From Pseudomonadota bacterium (GTDB lineage Bacteria > Pseudomonadota > Gammaproteobacteria > Pseudomonadales > Oceanobacteraceae), in contig JAEWQT010000022.1 of NCBI GenBank assembly GCA_023399105.1, forward strand, positions 1 through 20,564: a stretch of 20,564 bases of DNA. Direction: 5' to 3'. Each line of letters begins with the position of its first letter. The stretch's first letter is position 1. The notes below the pieces were generated by a model. The model was not told the DNA's origin. It worked only from the letters and a program-made list of their open reading frames with translations, and made no database searches. The position numbers and the translations under genes were made by a program. This document shows, piece after piece, positions 5,834 through 14,303 of the stretch.

Positions 5834-7944
5834 TCAATATTTTTATTGCCCCAACCGGGCTGGAAAGTGGCTTAACCAGCATCAGCCTGGGGTTAATCCG
5901 GGCGCTTGACGCGCAGGGTCTGAAAGTTGGTTTTGTTAAGCCGGTAGCGCCCGGCTATGCCGCCAGCGAGCGCTCTACCCATCTGGTACGCACCCTGCTG
6001 CATCTGCAGACGCCCGACCCCATGCACCTGAATCTGGTGCAACAGCGCGTCAGTGACGGCCTGCTCGACCGGGTACTGGAAGATACCGTGGCCCTGCACG
6101 CCATTGCCAGCCGCGACTGCGACGTGGTGCTTATTGAAGGCCTGGTACCCGACCGCAGCGAACCTTACACCGCCAAACTGAACGCCGAAATTGCCAAGGC
6201 CCTGAATGCTGAAATTCTGCTGGTTGCCAGTGGCCGTAACCGCACGGTACAGCAGGTGCAATCCGAACTGAAAATCCAGCTGGGCATCTTTGGCGGAACC
6301 CAGGCCAACCTGCTTGGCTGTGTGATTAACAAAGCCGGACGCGGTCCCCGTCATACCGGTATTCCATCGGTTGGCGAACCTACCCCAACCACTCAGGCGG
6401 AAGATTTCAGCCAGCTGAAACTGAATAACTGCCCGCTGTTGGGCACTATTCCCTGGACCGCCGAACTGATCAGCCCGCGCACCCTGGATGTCGCCCGCGC
6501 CCTGAATGCCGAGATTCTGAACGCCGGTGAACTCGACACCCGTCGGGTTATGCGCATTGCCATGGGCGCCCGCTCGCTGGGTAATATGATCGACGTATTG
6601 CGCCCCGGCACCCTGCTGGTTGCCCCCGGCGACCGCGACGATATTCTGGTCGCCGCCGCCATGGCCGCCACCAACGGCACCCCACTGGCCGGCTTGCTGC
6701 TGACCCACGGTATCAAACCGGCCGAAAACCTGATAAACCTGTGCCGCAGTGCGCTGCAAACCGGCATTCCGGTGCTGCAGACGCATCTCGATACCTTTGC
6801 TACGGCCCAGCAGCTGACCCACATGGATACCCAGGTCGCCATTGATGACGCCGACCGGGTGCAGCTGATTATGGAAACCGTGGCCAACCATCTGGACATG
6901 CCCACCCTGATGCAACAACTGGGGCAACCGCATGCCAGCCGCCTCAGTCCGGCCGCTTTCCGCTATCAGATGGTGGAAAAAGCCCGCGCTGCCAACAAAC
7001 GCATTGTGCTGCCGGAAGGCGAAGAGCCGCGCACCATTCAGGCCGCGGCGATTTGTCAGAGCCGCGGCATTGCCAACTGTGTGTTACTGGGAGATCCGGA
7101 GCGCATCGTCCAGATTGCCCAGGCCAACGAGGTGGAACTGCCCGACGGGCTGCAGATTCTGGACCCCGCCAGCGTCCGCCAGAACTACGTCGCCGGCATG
7201 GTTGAGCTGCGCAAACACAAACAACTGACCGAACCCATGGCGCTGGCGCAGCTGGAAGATAACGTGGTGCTGGGTACCATGATGCTGGCCCAGAACGAAG
7301 TCGACGGACTGGTATCCGGCGCCATTCACACCACCGCCAACACCATCCGTCCGGCGCTGCAGCTGATCAAAACCGCGCCCGGCGCCAAACTGGTGTCGTC
7401 GGTCTTTTTTATGGGTTTGCCCGATCAGGTGCTGGTGTACGGCGACTGTGCGGTTAACCCCGACCCGAATGCCGAAGAGCTGGCCGACATTGCCATTCAG
7501 AGTGCGGAATCGGCCCTGGCCATGGGCATCAGTCCGCGCATTGCCATGGTCAGTTACAGTACCGGCAAATCCGGCAGCGGTGCCGATGTGGAAAAAGTCC
7601 GCACCGCCACCGAACTGGTGCGTCAGCTGCGCCCCGATCTGATTATTGACGGCCCGCTGCAGTACGACGCCGCCACCACCGCCAGCGTGGCCCGCAGCAA
7701 AGCGCCGGACAGCCCGGTAGCCGGTCAGGCCACGGTACTGGTGTTCCCGGATCTCAATACCGGTAATACCACCTACAAAGCCGTGCAGCGCAGCGCCAAT
7801 GTCATCAGCATCGGGCCGATGCTGCAGGGCCTGGCCAAGCCGGTGAACGACCTGTCGCGAGGGGCCTTAATTGAGGACATCGTTTATACCATTGCGCTGA
7901 CGGCCATTCAGGCCCAGCAACAAGAACAACACCCAACTGAATAA
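5830..7944 (+). CDS. pta: Phosphate acetyltransferase, long form
   Basis: This 704-residue enzyme interconverts acetyl-CoA + phosphate and acetyl phosphate + CoA. It is the long E. coli-like form: an N-terminal P-loop/BioD-like domain (IFIAPTGLESGLTSISLGL, then VVLIEGLVPD), a central DRTGG-type domain (about 215-325), and the C-terminal catalytic PTA_PTB domain (about 380-700). The catalytic part shows VLPEGEEPRTIQAA, GLVSGAIHTTANTIRPAL, YGDCAVNPDPNAEELA, VFPDLNTGNTTYKAVQR and IGPMLQGLAKPVNDLSRGA. In this family the N-terminal parts mediate oligomerisation and allosteric control. It starts with the ATGA overlap at the end of ackA. The P-loop-like GLESGLTS lacks the usual GKT/S lysine, so nucleotide binding there may be altered. 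Confidence 0.97.
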   Translation: MINIFIAPTGLESGLTSISLGLIRALDAQGLKVGFVKPVAPGYAASERSTHLVRTLLHLQTPDPMHLNLVQQRVSDGLLDRVLEDTVALHAIASRDCDVVLIEGLVPDRSEPYTAKLNAEIAKALNAEILLVASGRNRTVQQVQSELKIQLGIFGGTQANLLGCVINKAGRGPRHTGIPSVGEPTPTTQAEDFSQLKLNNCPLLGTIPWTAELISPRTLDVARALNAEILNAGELDTRRVMRIAMGARSLGNMIDVLRPGTLLVAPGDRDDILVAAAMAATNGTPLAGLLLTHGIKPAENLINLCRSALQTGIPVLQTHLDTFATAQQLTHMDTQVAIDDADRVQLIMETVANHLDMPTLMQQLGQPHASRLSPAAFRYQMVEKARAANKRIVLPEGEEPRTIQAAAICQSRGIANCVLLGDPERIVQIAQANEVELPDGLQILDPASVRQNYVAGMVELRKHKQLTEPMALAQLEDNVVLGTMMLAQNEVDGLVSGAIHTTANTIRPALQLIKTAPGAKLVSSVFFMGLPDQVLVYGDCAVNPDPNAEELADIAIQSAESALAMGISPRIAMVSYSTGKSGSGADVEKVRTATELVRQLRPDLIIDGPLQYDAATTASVARSKAPDSPVAGQATVLVFPDLNTGNTTYKAVQRSANVISIGPMLQGLAKPVNDLSRGALIEDIVYTIALTAIQAQQQEQHPTE

Positions 7945-7970
7945 TAAAAAAATATCCGGGAGCCACCGTT

Positions 7971-8852
7971 ATGCCACCTGTAATCACCGGAGTCATTGCC
8001 AGCCTGCTGCTGACCCTGAACATTCTGTTCTGGTGCATCCTGCTGTTTGCTTTTACGCTGCTGAAAATCATTCTGCCCATCCGTCCGGTGCGGAAATTAC
8101 TGACCGCCATTCTTACGTTAATTGCCAACGCCTGGGTCAGCTGTAATTCCGGCTGGATGTGGTTAACCCAGAAAATGGACTGGACCATTCAGCGCCCGTC
8201 CGGGCTGGACCGAAAAGGCTGGTATTTCGTAATCAGCAACCACCAGAGCTGGGTGGATATTCTGGTGCTGCAACACGCCCTGAATGGCCGCGTTCCGCTG
8301 CTGAAATTCTTCCTCAAGCAAGAACTGATCAAGGTACCCGTTATGGGGGCGGCCTGGTGGGCGCTGGATTTCCCCTTTATGAAACGCTACAGCAAGGCCT
8401 ACCTGGAAAAGCACCCGGAAAAGCGTGGTCAGGATCTGGAAACCACCCGCAAAGCCTGTGAAAAATTCCGCGATATGCCCACCAGCGTGATGAATTTTCT
8501 GGAAGGCACCCGCTTTACCCAGCGCAAACACGATGAACAACAATCGCCCTTTCAATACCTGCTCAAACCCAAAGCCGGTGGTATGGCCTTCGCCATGAGT
8601 GCGATGGGCGAGCAGTTCCGTTCGGTATTGGATGTCACCATTCATTACCCGCAGGGCATTCCCACCTTCTGGGATTTTCTTCAGGGCAAAATGCAGCGCT
8701 GTACCGTTCTTATAAATGAAATTGAAATTCCTCAGGCACTGCGTAACGGCGATTACGAAACCGATGAGCAATACCGGCTGAATTTCCAGTTGTGGGTGCA
8801 AACATTATGGGAACAAAAAGACCAGCAACTGCAGCAACTGCACAACGCCTGA
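7971..8852 (+). CDS. yihG: 1-acyl-sn-glycerol-3-phosphate acyltransferase, YihG type
   Basis: This 293-residue protein matches E. coli YihG along nearly its whole length. It has one or two hydrophobic N-terminal segments (about 5-36 and 45-64), then the acyltransferase motif NHQSWVD (H91, D96, standard HX4D), KFFLKQELIKVPVMGAAWWALDFPFMKRYS, EKRGQDLETTRKACEKFR, and the lipid-phosphate motif FLEGTRFT (178-183). It should transfer acyl groups to lysophosphatidic acid or a related lysolipid at the inner membrane, beside or modulating PlsC. The start has GGGAG about nine bases before the ATG. It lies 26 nt after pta, so it is probably the last gene of the bax-like/pilZ/ackA/pta transcript. Its stop codon is 3 nt from the convergent diguanylate cyclase gene. 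A role as OlsA for the OlsB product cannot be excluded. Confidence 0.9.
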   Translation: MPPVITGVIASLLLTLNILFWCILLFAFTLLKIILPIRPVRKLLTAILTLIANAWVSCNSGWMWLTQKMDWTIQRPSGLDRKGWYFVISNHQSWVDILVLQHALNGRVPLLKFFLKQELIKVPVMGAAWWALDFPFMKRYSKAYLEKHPEKRGQDLETTRKACEKFRDMPTSVMNFLEGTRFTQRKHDEQQSPFQYLLKPKAGGMAFAMSAMGEQFRSVLDVTIHYPQGIPTFWDFLQGKMQRCTVLINEIEIPQALRNGDYETDEQYRLNFQLWVQTLWEQKDQQLQQLHNA

Positions 8853-8855
8853 CAA

Positions 8856-10115
8856 TCAGGCACTGACCACGCAATTACGACCCTGCTCTTTGGCCTGATA
8901 CAAACGCCGGTCGGCGCGCCGCAGCAGTTCATCGCTGTGGTCGCCAACGGCCGGTGTCATCGCCGCCACCCCGGCACTGAGGGTACAGAACCCCGTTTCT
9001 GAACGTTCATGAGACAACTGCAGCGCCGCCAGATCGCGGCGGATTTTTTCCGCCAGCCGGGTCGCGTCGGCGGTACTGTTACCTGGCAACAGCAAAACAA
9101 ACTCTTCACCGCCGAAACGGGCACCGAGATCAGCCGGACGCTGACAATGGGCCGCAATCACCCGGGCAATGGTCTGCAAACAATGATCGCCCTGCTGATG
9201 CCCGTAACAATCGTTGTAATCCTTAAAGCGGTCGGCATCGATCATCACCAACGCCAGCGGTTGTTGCTGGCGTATGGCACGGCGCCATTCAATGTCCAGT
9301 TGTTGTTCGAAGTAACGCCGGTTGGCCAGGCCTGTAAGACTGTCGGTGGTCGACAGTTCATGCAGCTGCCGGGTTAGCACCTGCAGACGCAGCGCTTCCA
9401 ATGACAGCAGACGATTCTGCACATAATCGGTACGAGCGCCGGACTCCACGGCATAGGCCAGGTAGGCACCCAGACCAATCAGCATCAGCCAGAACGACAC
9501 AAACAGCGGAACGAAGACCATCAATACCTGATCCATCTCCGCCTGGCCGGTTTGTAACGGTTGCAACAACAGCAGCAAGACATATAACGCCAACAACCCC
9601 AGCGATACCGTCAGCATCGCCCGTATGCTGAGCCGCAGCGCCACCATGGTGAACACCTGTATCGGTACCATACCCAGGTGATAGGCGAAGCGCATTTCCG
9701 CAGGAATCAGAGTAATAAAAAACAGCACTGAAGCACCGGCCGCAAAGACACCCACAGCGGCGACCACCATCATATAAGGGGCCAGAAACGAACGTGGTAC
9801 CCACCATAACAACGCAAACAAGACGACGGCAAACCCAACCCGCAGGCTGACAATAAGCTGAGCGTTATCACCGCCCAGCAAAATATCTGACCAGCAAAAT
9901 GCCAGATAAAACAGCAACCCACCGGCAATAATCCGCCGGTCAATCTCCAGAAAACGGCGATTACGGGCGCGCAGATATTCATGTTCCAACACGCGGGGAA
10001 ACCGGGCAATGCGCCGGCCACGGTGCAGTTGCCCGGTCAGGAAATCAATCTTACGACCAATCTGTTCCAGGGTATCGTCCTGCGGGGGATTATCTGGGCT
10101 GGGCACGTTGCGCAT
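8856..10115 (-). CDS. Membrane-bound diguanylate cyclase (GGDEF)
   Basis: This 419-residue protein makes cyclic di-GMP from two GTP. After a cytoplasmic N-terminus (~60 residues, basic) come about six hydrophobic segments (roughly 62-80, 91-107, 113-136, 145-160, 167-186, 198-222), then a short linker helix and a GGDEF domain from ~250. The catalytic signature is RFGGEEF at 333-339, with the metal-binding MIDADRFKDYND earlier. An inhibitory I-site, RPAD (326-329), lies five residues before the motif, so product inhibition is likely. The ending DRRLYQAKEQGRN is typical. The sensor part resembles no family I can name. The start at ATG 10115 has no clear Shine-Dalgarno, so an internal start is possible. 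The 129-bp AT-rich gap upstream (10116-10244) probably holds its promoter. Confidence 0.93.
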   Translation of the reverse strand: MRNVPSPDNPPQDDTLEQIGRKIDFLTGQLHRGRRIARFPRVLEHEYLRARNRRFLEIDRRIIAGGLLFYLAFCWSDILLGGDNAQLIVSLRVGFAVVLFALLWWVPRSFLAPYMMVVAAVGVFAAGASVLFFITLIPAEMRFAYHLGMVPIQVFTMVALRLSIRAMLTVSLGLLALYVLLLLLQPLQTGQAEMDQVLMVFVPLFVSFWLMLIGLGAYLAYAVESGARTDYVQNRLLSLEALRLQVLTRQLHELSTTDSLTGLANRRYFEQQLDIEWRRAIRQQQPLALVMIDADRFKDYNDCYGHQQGDHCLQTIARVIAAHCQRPADLGARFGGEEFVLLLPGNSTADATRLAEKIRRDLAALQLSHERSETGFCTLSAGVAAMTPAVGDHSDELLRRADRRLYQAKEQGRNCVVSA

Positions 10116-10244
10116 CCGTATCAGGCAAGATTGTTATTATGTTAAAAAACAACAGGAGCATCGGGCAGAATGCGGCCAGGCAGAAGTTATTTTTTGTCAC
10201 AAGATGCACACCTTCAGTAACCGCCGGTTAAACAATCGACATGG

Positions 10245-11252
10245 TTAATCCTGCGAAATCAGTGACTCCAATCGCAGCATCAGTACCGGCCGGGTGCGGT
10301 AATCGGTATCACGATGCCATTCAAATTGCGGTGCTATTTCAAAAAACATCCAGTCACTGTAAACCTGCCGGCGGTAACGAACTCCGGCGTAATAATTGTA
10401 AAAGGTAGCTCCCTGTTCCGAATCGCCACTGGCACCGGCGTTATAGGCCAGCACAGCCTTTGGACTCAGTTCATGGTAGAGCGCCAGATCGTAATTAAGA
10501 TCAAAAAATTGATTGTCCAGCAGATATCGTGCGCGGGCATTCACGCGGAATACTTTTTCTGTATTGAGCGGATAATCCAACCGCAGCTCAGTGTCTTCAC
10601 CCCAGCCATCGTCGCGGAAATAATACAGTGTCTGGGTTGCCCGAACTTCCCAGGCCGACAAATAGGCATAACGGCGCGCCCGGAAACGGGTATAGGGGTT
10701 GAGAGGTAAACCGCCGCGGATACCCACATCAAAATCAGTACGCCAGGCTGCCCGTTCGTTGATCAGAAAACGCAGGGCGGTGGAATAATTGGTGTTATCA
10801 ACCGATTCCAGAAAATTCTGCTGTACGGCATCCTCTTCCTCTTCCGATTCAATCAGCAGTTTCAGCCGGTCATTGGTGTGCGGCAGATCCAGTTTAACGC
10901 TGACCCCGAATTTATATTCCAGCGTGTCGCCGGAAACCTGCCGGGTCGACATACGGATTTTCGCCCGGCTGCCCTGAATATCGTCATCAATCAGATCGTC
11001 GCCAAAAAAAGCATCCACGAAAAAAGAGTCCAGACTACCGGACACTGAATTCAGATAACCAGCCAACCAGGCACGGGACGCTTCCAGTGCCGGATCGCTG
11101 ACCAGAGTGATGGATCGTTCCGGCACCGGCGATGAGGATTTTTCCATATCCGGCAAGCGGGCACTGGCATCTTCCGGCAGCAGTACCGGTTGCGGCCACC
11201 AGCTGTAGGCCGGACAGGCCAGAACAATGAACAGCAACAGCGCGTAACGCAT
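10245..11252 (-). CDS. Putative outer-membrane beta-barrel protein
   Basis: This 335-residue protein has a signal peptide (MRYALLLFIVLACPAYS) followed by W18 and W19. I chose ATG 11252 because it starts the signal peptide; a longer in-frame reading from 11348 would bury it and overlap the neighbour. The body is rich in alternating aromatic and polar segments (YKFGVSVKLDL, DFDVGIRGGLPL, YAYLSAWEVRATQTLYYF, DLNYDLALYHE, YYAGVRYRRQVYSDWMFFEIAPQFEWH), typical of outer-membrane strands. It lacks the usual C-terminal aromatic residue (it ends SLISQD). An acidic stretch EEEEDA (near residue 140) could lie on a loop. It starts 7 nt after fieF on the same strand and is probably co-transcribed, hinting at metal or envelope stress. 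The family is not recognised. Confidence 0.75.
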   Translation of the reverse strand: MRYALLLFIVLACPAYSWWPQPVLLPEDASARLPDMEKSSSPVPERSITLVSDPALEASRAWLAGYLNSVSGSLDSFFVDAFFGDDLIDDDIQGSRAKIRMSTRQVSGDTLEYKFGVSVKLDLPHTNDRLKLLIESEEEEDAVQQNFLESVDNTNYSTALRFLINERAAWRTDFDVGIRGGLPLNPYTRFRARRYAYLSAWEVRATQTLYYFRDDGWGEDTELRLDYPLNTEKVFRVNARARYLLDNQFFDLNYDLALYHELSPKAVLAYNAGASGDSEQGATFYNYYAGVRYRRQVYSDWMFFEIAPQFEWHRDTDYRTRPVLMLRLESLISQD

Positions 11253-11259
11253 CCGCAAT

Positions 11260-12123
11260 TCAGACCGGATCCTGGTGAATAATAATCTGAGCGTGCGGAA
11301 ATTCAGCCCGGATCGCCAGCTCCACGCACCGGCCAATGGCATGAGCATCGTACAGCGATTGTTGGCCGTCGAGCTCCAGATGCAACTGAATAAACTGCAC
11401 CGGACCAGATTGCCGGGTCAGCACGTCATGACAGCCCCGTACCCCGGGGCAGCTGAGTACCGTCTGCTCCAGACGGGCTAAATCCTCCGCCGCCATGGCC
11501 TGATCCATCAGCACCGCCAGTGCCGATTTAACAATACCCAGCACACTGGACAGCAAAACCAAGGCAATCAGCAACGCCACCACCGGATCCAGCCAATATT
11601 GTTCCCAATACGCGGCCAGCAACGCTGCCACCACGGCCAGACTGGTGAGAATATCGCCGTAATAATGGGCGGAGTCGGCCTTAATCGCCAGCGAACCGGT
11701 CTGACGATACACATAACGCTGATACAGCACCAAAGCGGCCGTCGCCAGGGCTGAAAACAGCATCACTCCGATGCTTTCTTCCAGCGCCATGACCGGCTGC
11801 GGATTCAGCAAACGCTCCATCACATGCAGCAGCAATACCACCGCTGAACCAAGAATAAACGCCGATTGAATCAGCGCCGCAATGCCTTCGGCTTTGGTAT
11901 GACCAAACGGATGATCACGATCAGCCGGCACCAGTGCGTAGCGTACGGCATAAAAATTGACCGCCGAGGCGGCAATGTCCATCAGCGAATCCAGTAACGA
12001 TGACAGTACGCTGGCAGAATCACTCAACACCCAGGCAAAAATTTTGGCGGCCAGCAGTATCAGTGCGGTGGCTAAAGACGCCACAGCGGCGGTTTTAATC
12101 AATCTGGCACGTTGAACAGTCAT
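11260..12123 (-). CDS. fieF: Cation diffusion facilitator, FieF/YiiP type
   Basis: This 287-residue inner-membrane metal/proton antiporter exports divalent cations (Zn, Fe, Cd in E. coli FieF). The transport-site residues fall at the same numbers as in E. coli FieF: D45 and D49 (LLDSLMD), H153 and D157 (HYYGD). The interface site PADRDHPFGH gives D68, H71 and H75. Six hydrophobic segments precede a cytoplasmic domain ending in RQSGPVQFIQLHLEL...IIIHQDP, the conserved metal-binding C-terminus. I chose ATG 12123 (MTVQRARL) because AAGGA lies eight bases upstream; the longer reading from 12171 adds residues unlike the family. It is followed after 7 nt by an outer-membrane-like gene. No Fur or Zur box is evident upstream. 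Confidence 0.93.
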   Translation of the reverse strand: MTVQRARLIKTAAVASLATALILLAAKIFAWVLSDSASVLSSLLDSLMDIAASAVNFYAVRYALVPADRDHPFGHTKAEGIAALIQSAFILGSAVVLLLHVMERLLNPQPVMALEESIGVMLFSALATAALVLYQRYVYRQTGSLAIKADSAHYYGDILTSLAVVAALLAAYWEQYWLDPVVALLIALVLLSSVLGIVKSALAVLMDQAMAAEDLARLEQTVLSCPGVRGCHDVLTRQSGPVQFIQLHLELDGQQSLYDAHAIGRCVELAIRAEFPHAQIIIHQDPV

Positions 12124-12216
12124 GAAGCATTCCTTGGTTAAACCGGCCTGTCCGGCCATGGCGCTGGCCATTGTGCCAGAACCGGAAAATATCTGCCCGC
12201 TGGCCTGAACCTACCT

Positions 12217-12244
12217 TTGCAGCGCCGGCAGCCCTGATTACACT
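12217..12244 (+). promoter_or_regulatory. Possible sigma70 promoter for the repeat lipoprotein
   Basis: TTGCAG (12217-12222) and TACACT (12239-12244) are separated by 16 bp, each a 4/6 match to consensus. A transcript starting near 12251 would have a leader of about 38 nt before the ATG at 12289. No experimental or comparative support is available, so this is tentative. Confidence 0.4.
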
Positions 12245-12288
12245 GGCGCTTCTCACCGAACTCCAAAAATATGATCAGGGATACCAAT

Positions 12289-13086
12289 ATGATCAAGTTA
12301 CTGTTTACCGCTTTCGCGCTGGCCGGCCTGGCCGGTTGTGCGGCCACCACGCCCATTCTGGTCGCGGGCACCGGTGCTCAACAGCTGGCGCTGCACGATG
12401 AAAACATCAAACTGCGGGCGGCTGCGGCTTTGCGCGAAGAACCGGATTTACTCACCTACTCAGTGCAGGCCATCAGTGAAGGCCGTACCGAAGAAGCGGT
12501 TAATACCTATCTGCTGGGCTATAACAACCGCGAATACAGCACTAACATGAAATCTCTGGCGCTGTACCAGATTGCCCTGCTGTATATGAACCGTTACAAC
12601 GATCAGCGTGACGACCAGCTCGCCCGCCGCTATCTGCAACGCCATCAGCAGGAATTCCCGTCCTCACGCCTGGAACCGAAAATTGCCCATCGCCTGCAAT
12701 TGCTGGAACAGCGGGCGCAGGAACCGGTGCAGCTGAGTGCCCGCCAACTGCTGAAAGACGTTAACCGTAACGAACTGCTGGGCAGTGAACGCCTGACTTA
12801 CGACGCCGAATTAACGCCCATGAGCGAGCGCGCCATTACCCATGGTCGGGTTAACGATGCCGAAGCGGTGTATCTGATTCTGTACGAAAACACAGCCTCA
12901 TCCGATGAGATGCGCGCCAAAGCACTGTATCAGCTGGGCCTGATCTTCATGAGTCCTTACAACCAGCAGGGCAACAACCAGAAGGCGCTGGGGTATCTGC
13001 GTAAAATCAGCACAGAATTTCCCCACACCTCTGTCGCCGAGCCAGCTAACCGGCGTATTAATGAACTGCTGAACCGGCAGAACTAA
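12289..13086 (+). CDS. Lipoprotein with two TPR-like repeat halves, unknown function
   Basis: This 265-residue protein has a lipoprotein signal, MIKLLFTAFALAGLAGC (lipobox LAGC, Cys17), followed by Ala, so it should sort to the outer membrane. Start 12289 is preferred over 12271 because AGGG lies eight bases upstream and it begins the signal peptide directly. The mature part is two diverged copies of a ~85-residue helical unit: about 55-140 (ALYQIALLYMNRYN...YLQRHQQEFPSS) and 175-262 (ALYQLGLIFMSPYN...YLRKISTEFPHT), offset by 121 residues. The pattern is that of TPR/SEL1-type helix pairs, suggesting a protein-binding scaffold in the envelope. It is divergent from fieF. Its 3' end overlaps the convergent acyltransferase by 29 nt. 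Confidence 0.82.
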   Translation: MIKLLFTAFALAGLAGCAATTPILVAGTGAQQLALHDENIKLRAAAALREEPDLLTYSVQAISEGRTEEAVNTYLLGYNNREYSTNMKSLALYQIALLYMNRYNDQRDDQLARRYLQRHQQEFPSSRLEPKIAHRLQLLEQRAQEPVQLSARQLLKDVNRNELLGSERLTYDAELTPMSERAITHGRVNDAEAVYLILYENTASSDEMRAKALYQLGLIFMSPYNQQGNNQKALGYLRKISTEFPHTSVAEPANRRINELLNRQN

Positions 13087-14245
13087 CCGGTCTGGCCACC
13101 AGCAATGGCATGGCATAGGTCTGTAACAGCCGCTGGCGCACCGGTGCCTCCAGCGGTTGCAGACGCTGTTCCAGCTGTGTGGCCACTTCACTGTGCCATT
13201 CAGCGCCCGGATACTGCTCATAACCACTGAAATCACGCTGCAACAACGCCAGCGCCGTGCGCTGAACCGGTAAAATTTCCCGCATCAGCTCCAGCTGCTG
13301 ATCAATGGCTTGCGCCATCTGATCGGCGCTGCTCAGTTCAACACCCGCCAACGGCCGGCCAAAATCGACAATAAAGCGGCCTTTCTGACCGGTCATCCCC
13401 ACCAGAATACTGCGCGTATCCTCCCCCGGCGCTTTGTCGTAGCGTCCATTATTGGCCAGTGTCACCAGCTCATTGGCTTTTAACACATCACAGGGGTCCC
13501 ACTCATATTGAATGCATACCGGCACCGGCCGCATCTGCGTCAGCGTGCGGGTAAAATCCTCACCACGCTCACGGCCATTCAGCGCCAGCATCTTCAGCAC
13601 CGCCGTATCGGTTTCATCAACGCCGTCTTTAGCACGCCCTTCACGCTGAGCAATCCAGACGGACACACCTTCGTCCAGCGACTGACGGATATACCCCGAA
13701 AGCTTCTGCAATTCGCGCAGTTTTTCGCGGTTATTGGCGAACGACCGCTTCACCACAAAACTTTTATTCAGCCGCATAATATCCGCCACATCGGGATGGC
13801 TGAGCAGGTTGTCACCAATGGCAATACGACTGGTCGGCCAGCCGGCCCGGTGCAGACTGTAATTAATCAGCGTCGGATCCATGGCAATGTCGCGGTGATT
13901 GGAAATAAATAAATACGGCGTACCGGGGGTTAAATGTTCCAGCCCACGCACTTCAATCTGTTGCGATGACCGCTCCAGCAGCATGGCGATTAATGGGGCC
14001 AGCCACCGCTGAAAATCATCCACCGTCTGAATGCTGCGGGCCTGACGCTGCAGATACCAGCGCAGCAATGGGCTCAGCCAGCGGTAATACCAGGCCGGCT
14101 TACCGGGAAAACGGAACCGCAGCAATGCCGCAAACAGATCCGGAGAGCGCAGTAAGCGTTGCAATACCGCCGCAACGTCGGCGTCACCATAAGGGCGGAT
14201 ATCCGCGTAAATGTCTGGGGTGTGGGCAGATTCGGTGTTCGGCAT
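13058..14245 (-). CDS. Lysophospholipid-type acyltransferase of a Bacteroidetes-like family
   Basis: This 395-residue acyltransferase belongs to the glycerol-phosphate acyltransferase (PlsC/PlsB) superfamily. The core is YLFISNHRDIAMDPTLI (H117, D119, D123), IAIGDNLL, NKSFVVKRSFA, and VWIAQREGRAKDG (EGR at 202-204), followed by VPVCIQYEWDPCD. These blocks match what I recall of Bacteroidetes acyltransferases (NHRDIVLD, WIAQREGRAKD) better than PlsC. The spacing from His to the aligned Asp is HX5D rather than HX4D, unless D119 is used. No clear membrane segment is visible apart from a short hydrophobic run at ~80-90. The substrate is unknown; lyso-amino-acid lipids or lysophosphatidate are candidates. 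The start at ATG 14245 has only a weak Shine-Dalgarno. Its last 29 nt overlap the lipoprotein gene on the other strand. Confidence 0.85.
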   Translation of the reverse strand: MPNTESAHTPDIYADIRPYGDADVAAVLQRLLRSPDLFAALLRFRFPGKPAWYYRWLSPLLRWYLQRQARSIQTVDDFQRWLAPLIAMLLERSSQQIEVRGLEHLTPGTPYLFISNHRDIAMDPTLINYSLHRAGWPTSRIAIGDNLLSHPDVADIMRLNKSFVVKRSFANNREKLRELQKLSGYIRQSLDEGVSVWIAQREGRAKDGVDETDTAVLKMLALNGRERGEDFTRTLTQMRPVPVCIQYEWDPCDVLKANELVTLANNGRYDKAPGEDTRSILVGMTGQKGRFIVDFGRPLAGVELSSADQMAQAIDQQLELMREILPVQRTALALLQRDFSGYEQYPGAEWHSEVATQLEQRLQPLEAPVRQRLLQTYAMPLLVARPVSSAGSAVH

Positions 14246-14303
14246 GAAGTCTCACAGACAAGTTCAGATCAATACAGGGGCGCCATTATGCCGCCGGTGG
14301 CAC

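Noticed and set aside
5893..6933. Long antisense open frame (346 codons) opposite pta
   Set aside because: It is fully inside a well-supported enzyme gene, is of skewed composition (Gly/Gln/His-rich), has no family features, and is explained by codon bias in GC-rich DNA.
8163..8801. 212-codon antisense open frame opposite the yihG-like gene
   Set aside because: It mirrors a gene with clear YihG homology and has no recognisable domain of its own.
8847..8861. GCCTGA-CAA-TCAGGC inverted repeat at the convergent yihG / diguanylate cyclase junction as a bidirectional terminator
   Set aside because: The stem is only 6 bp, no T-run follows in either direction, and the symmetry arises from the two facing stop codons.
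10186..10200. TGTCAC in the gap before the diguanylate cyclase as a second Pho box
   Set aside because: Only one half-site is present; no second repeat lies at the required 11-bp period.
10220..10240. TAACC-GGC-GGTTA near the end of the outer-membrane-type gene as a terminator
   Set aside because: A 5-bp stem without a T-run on the - strand.
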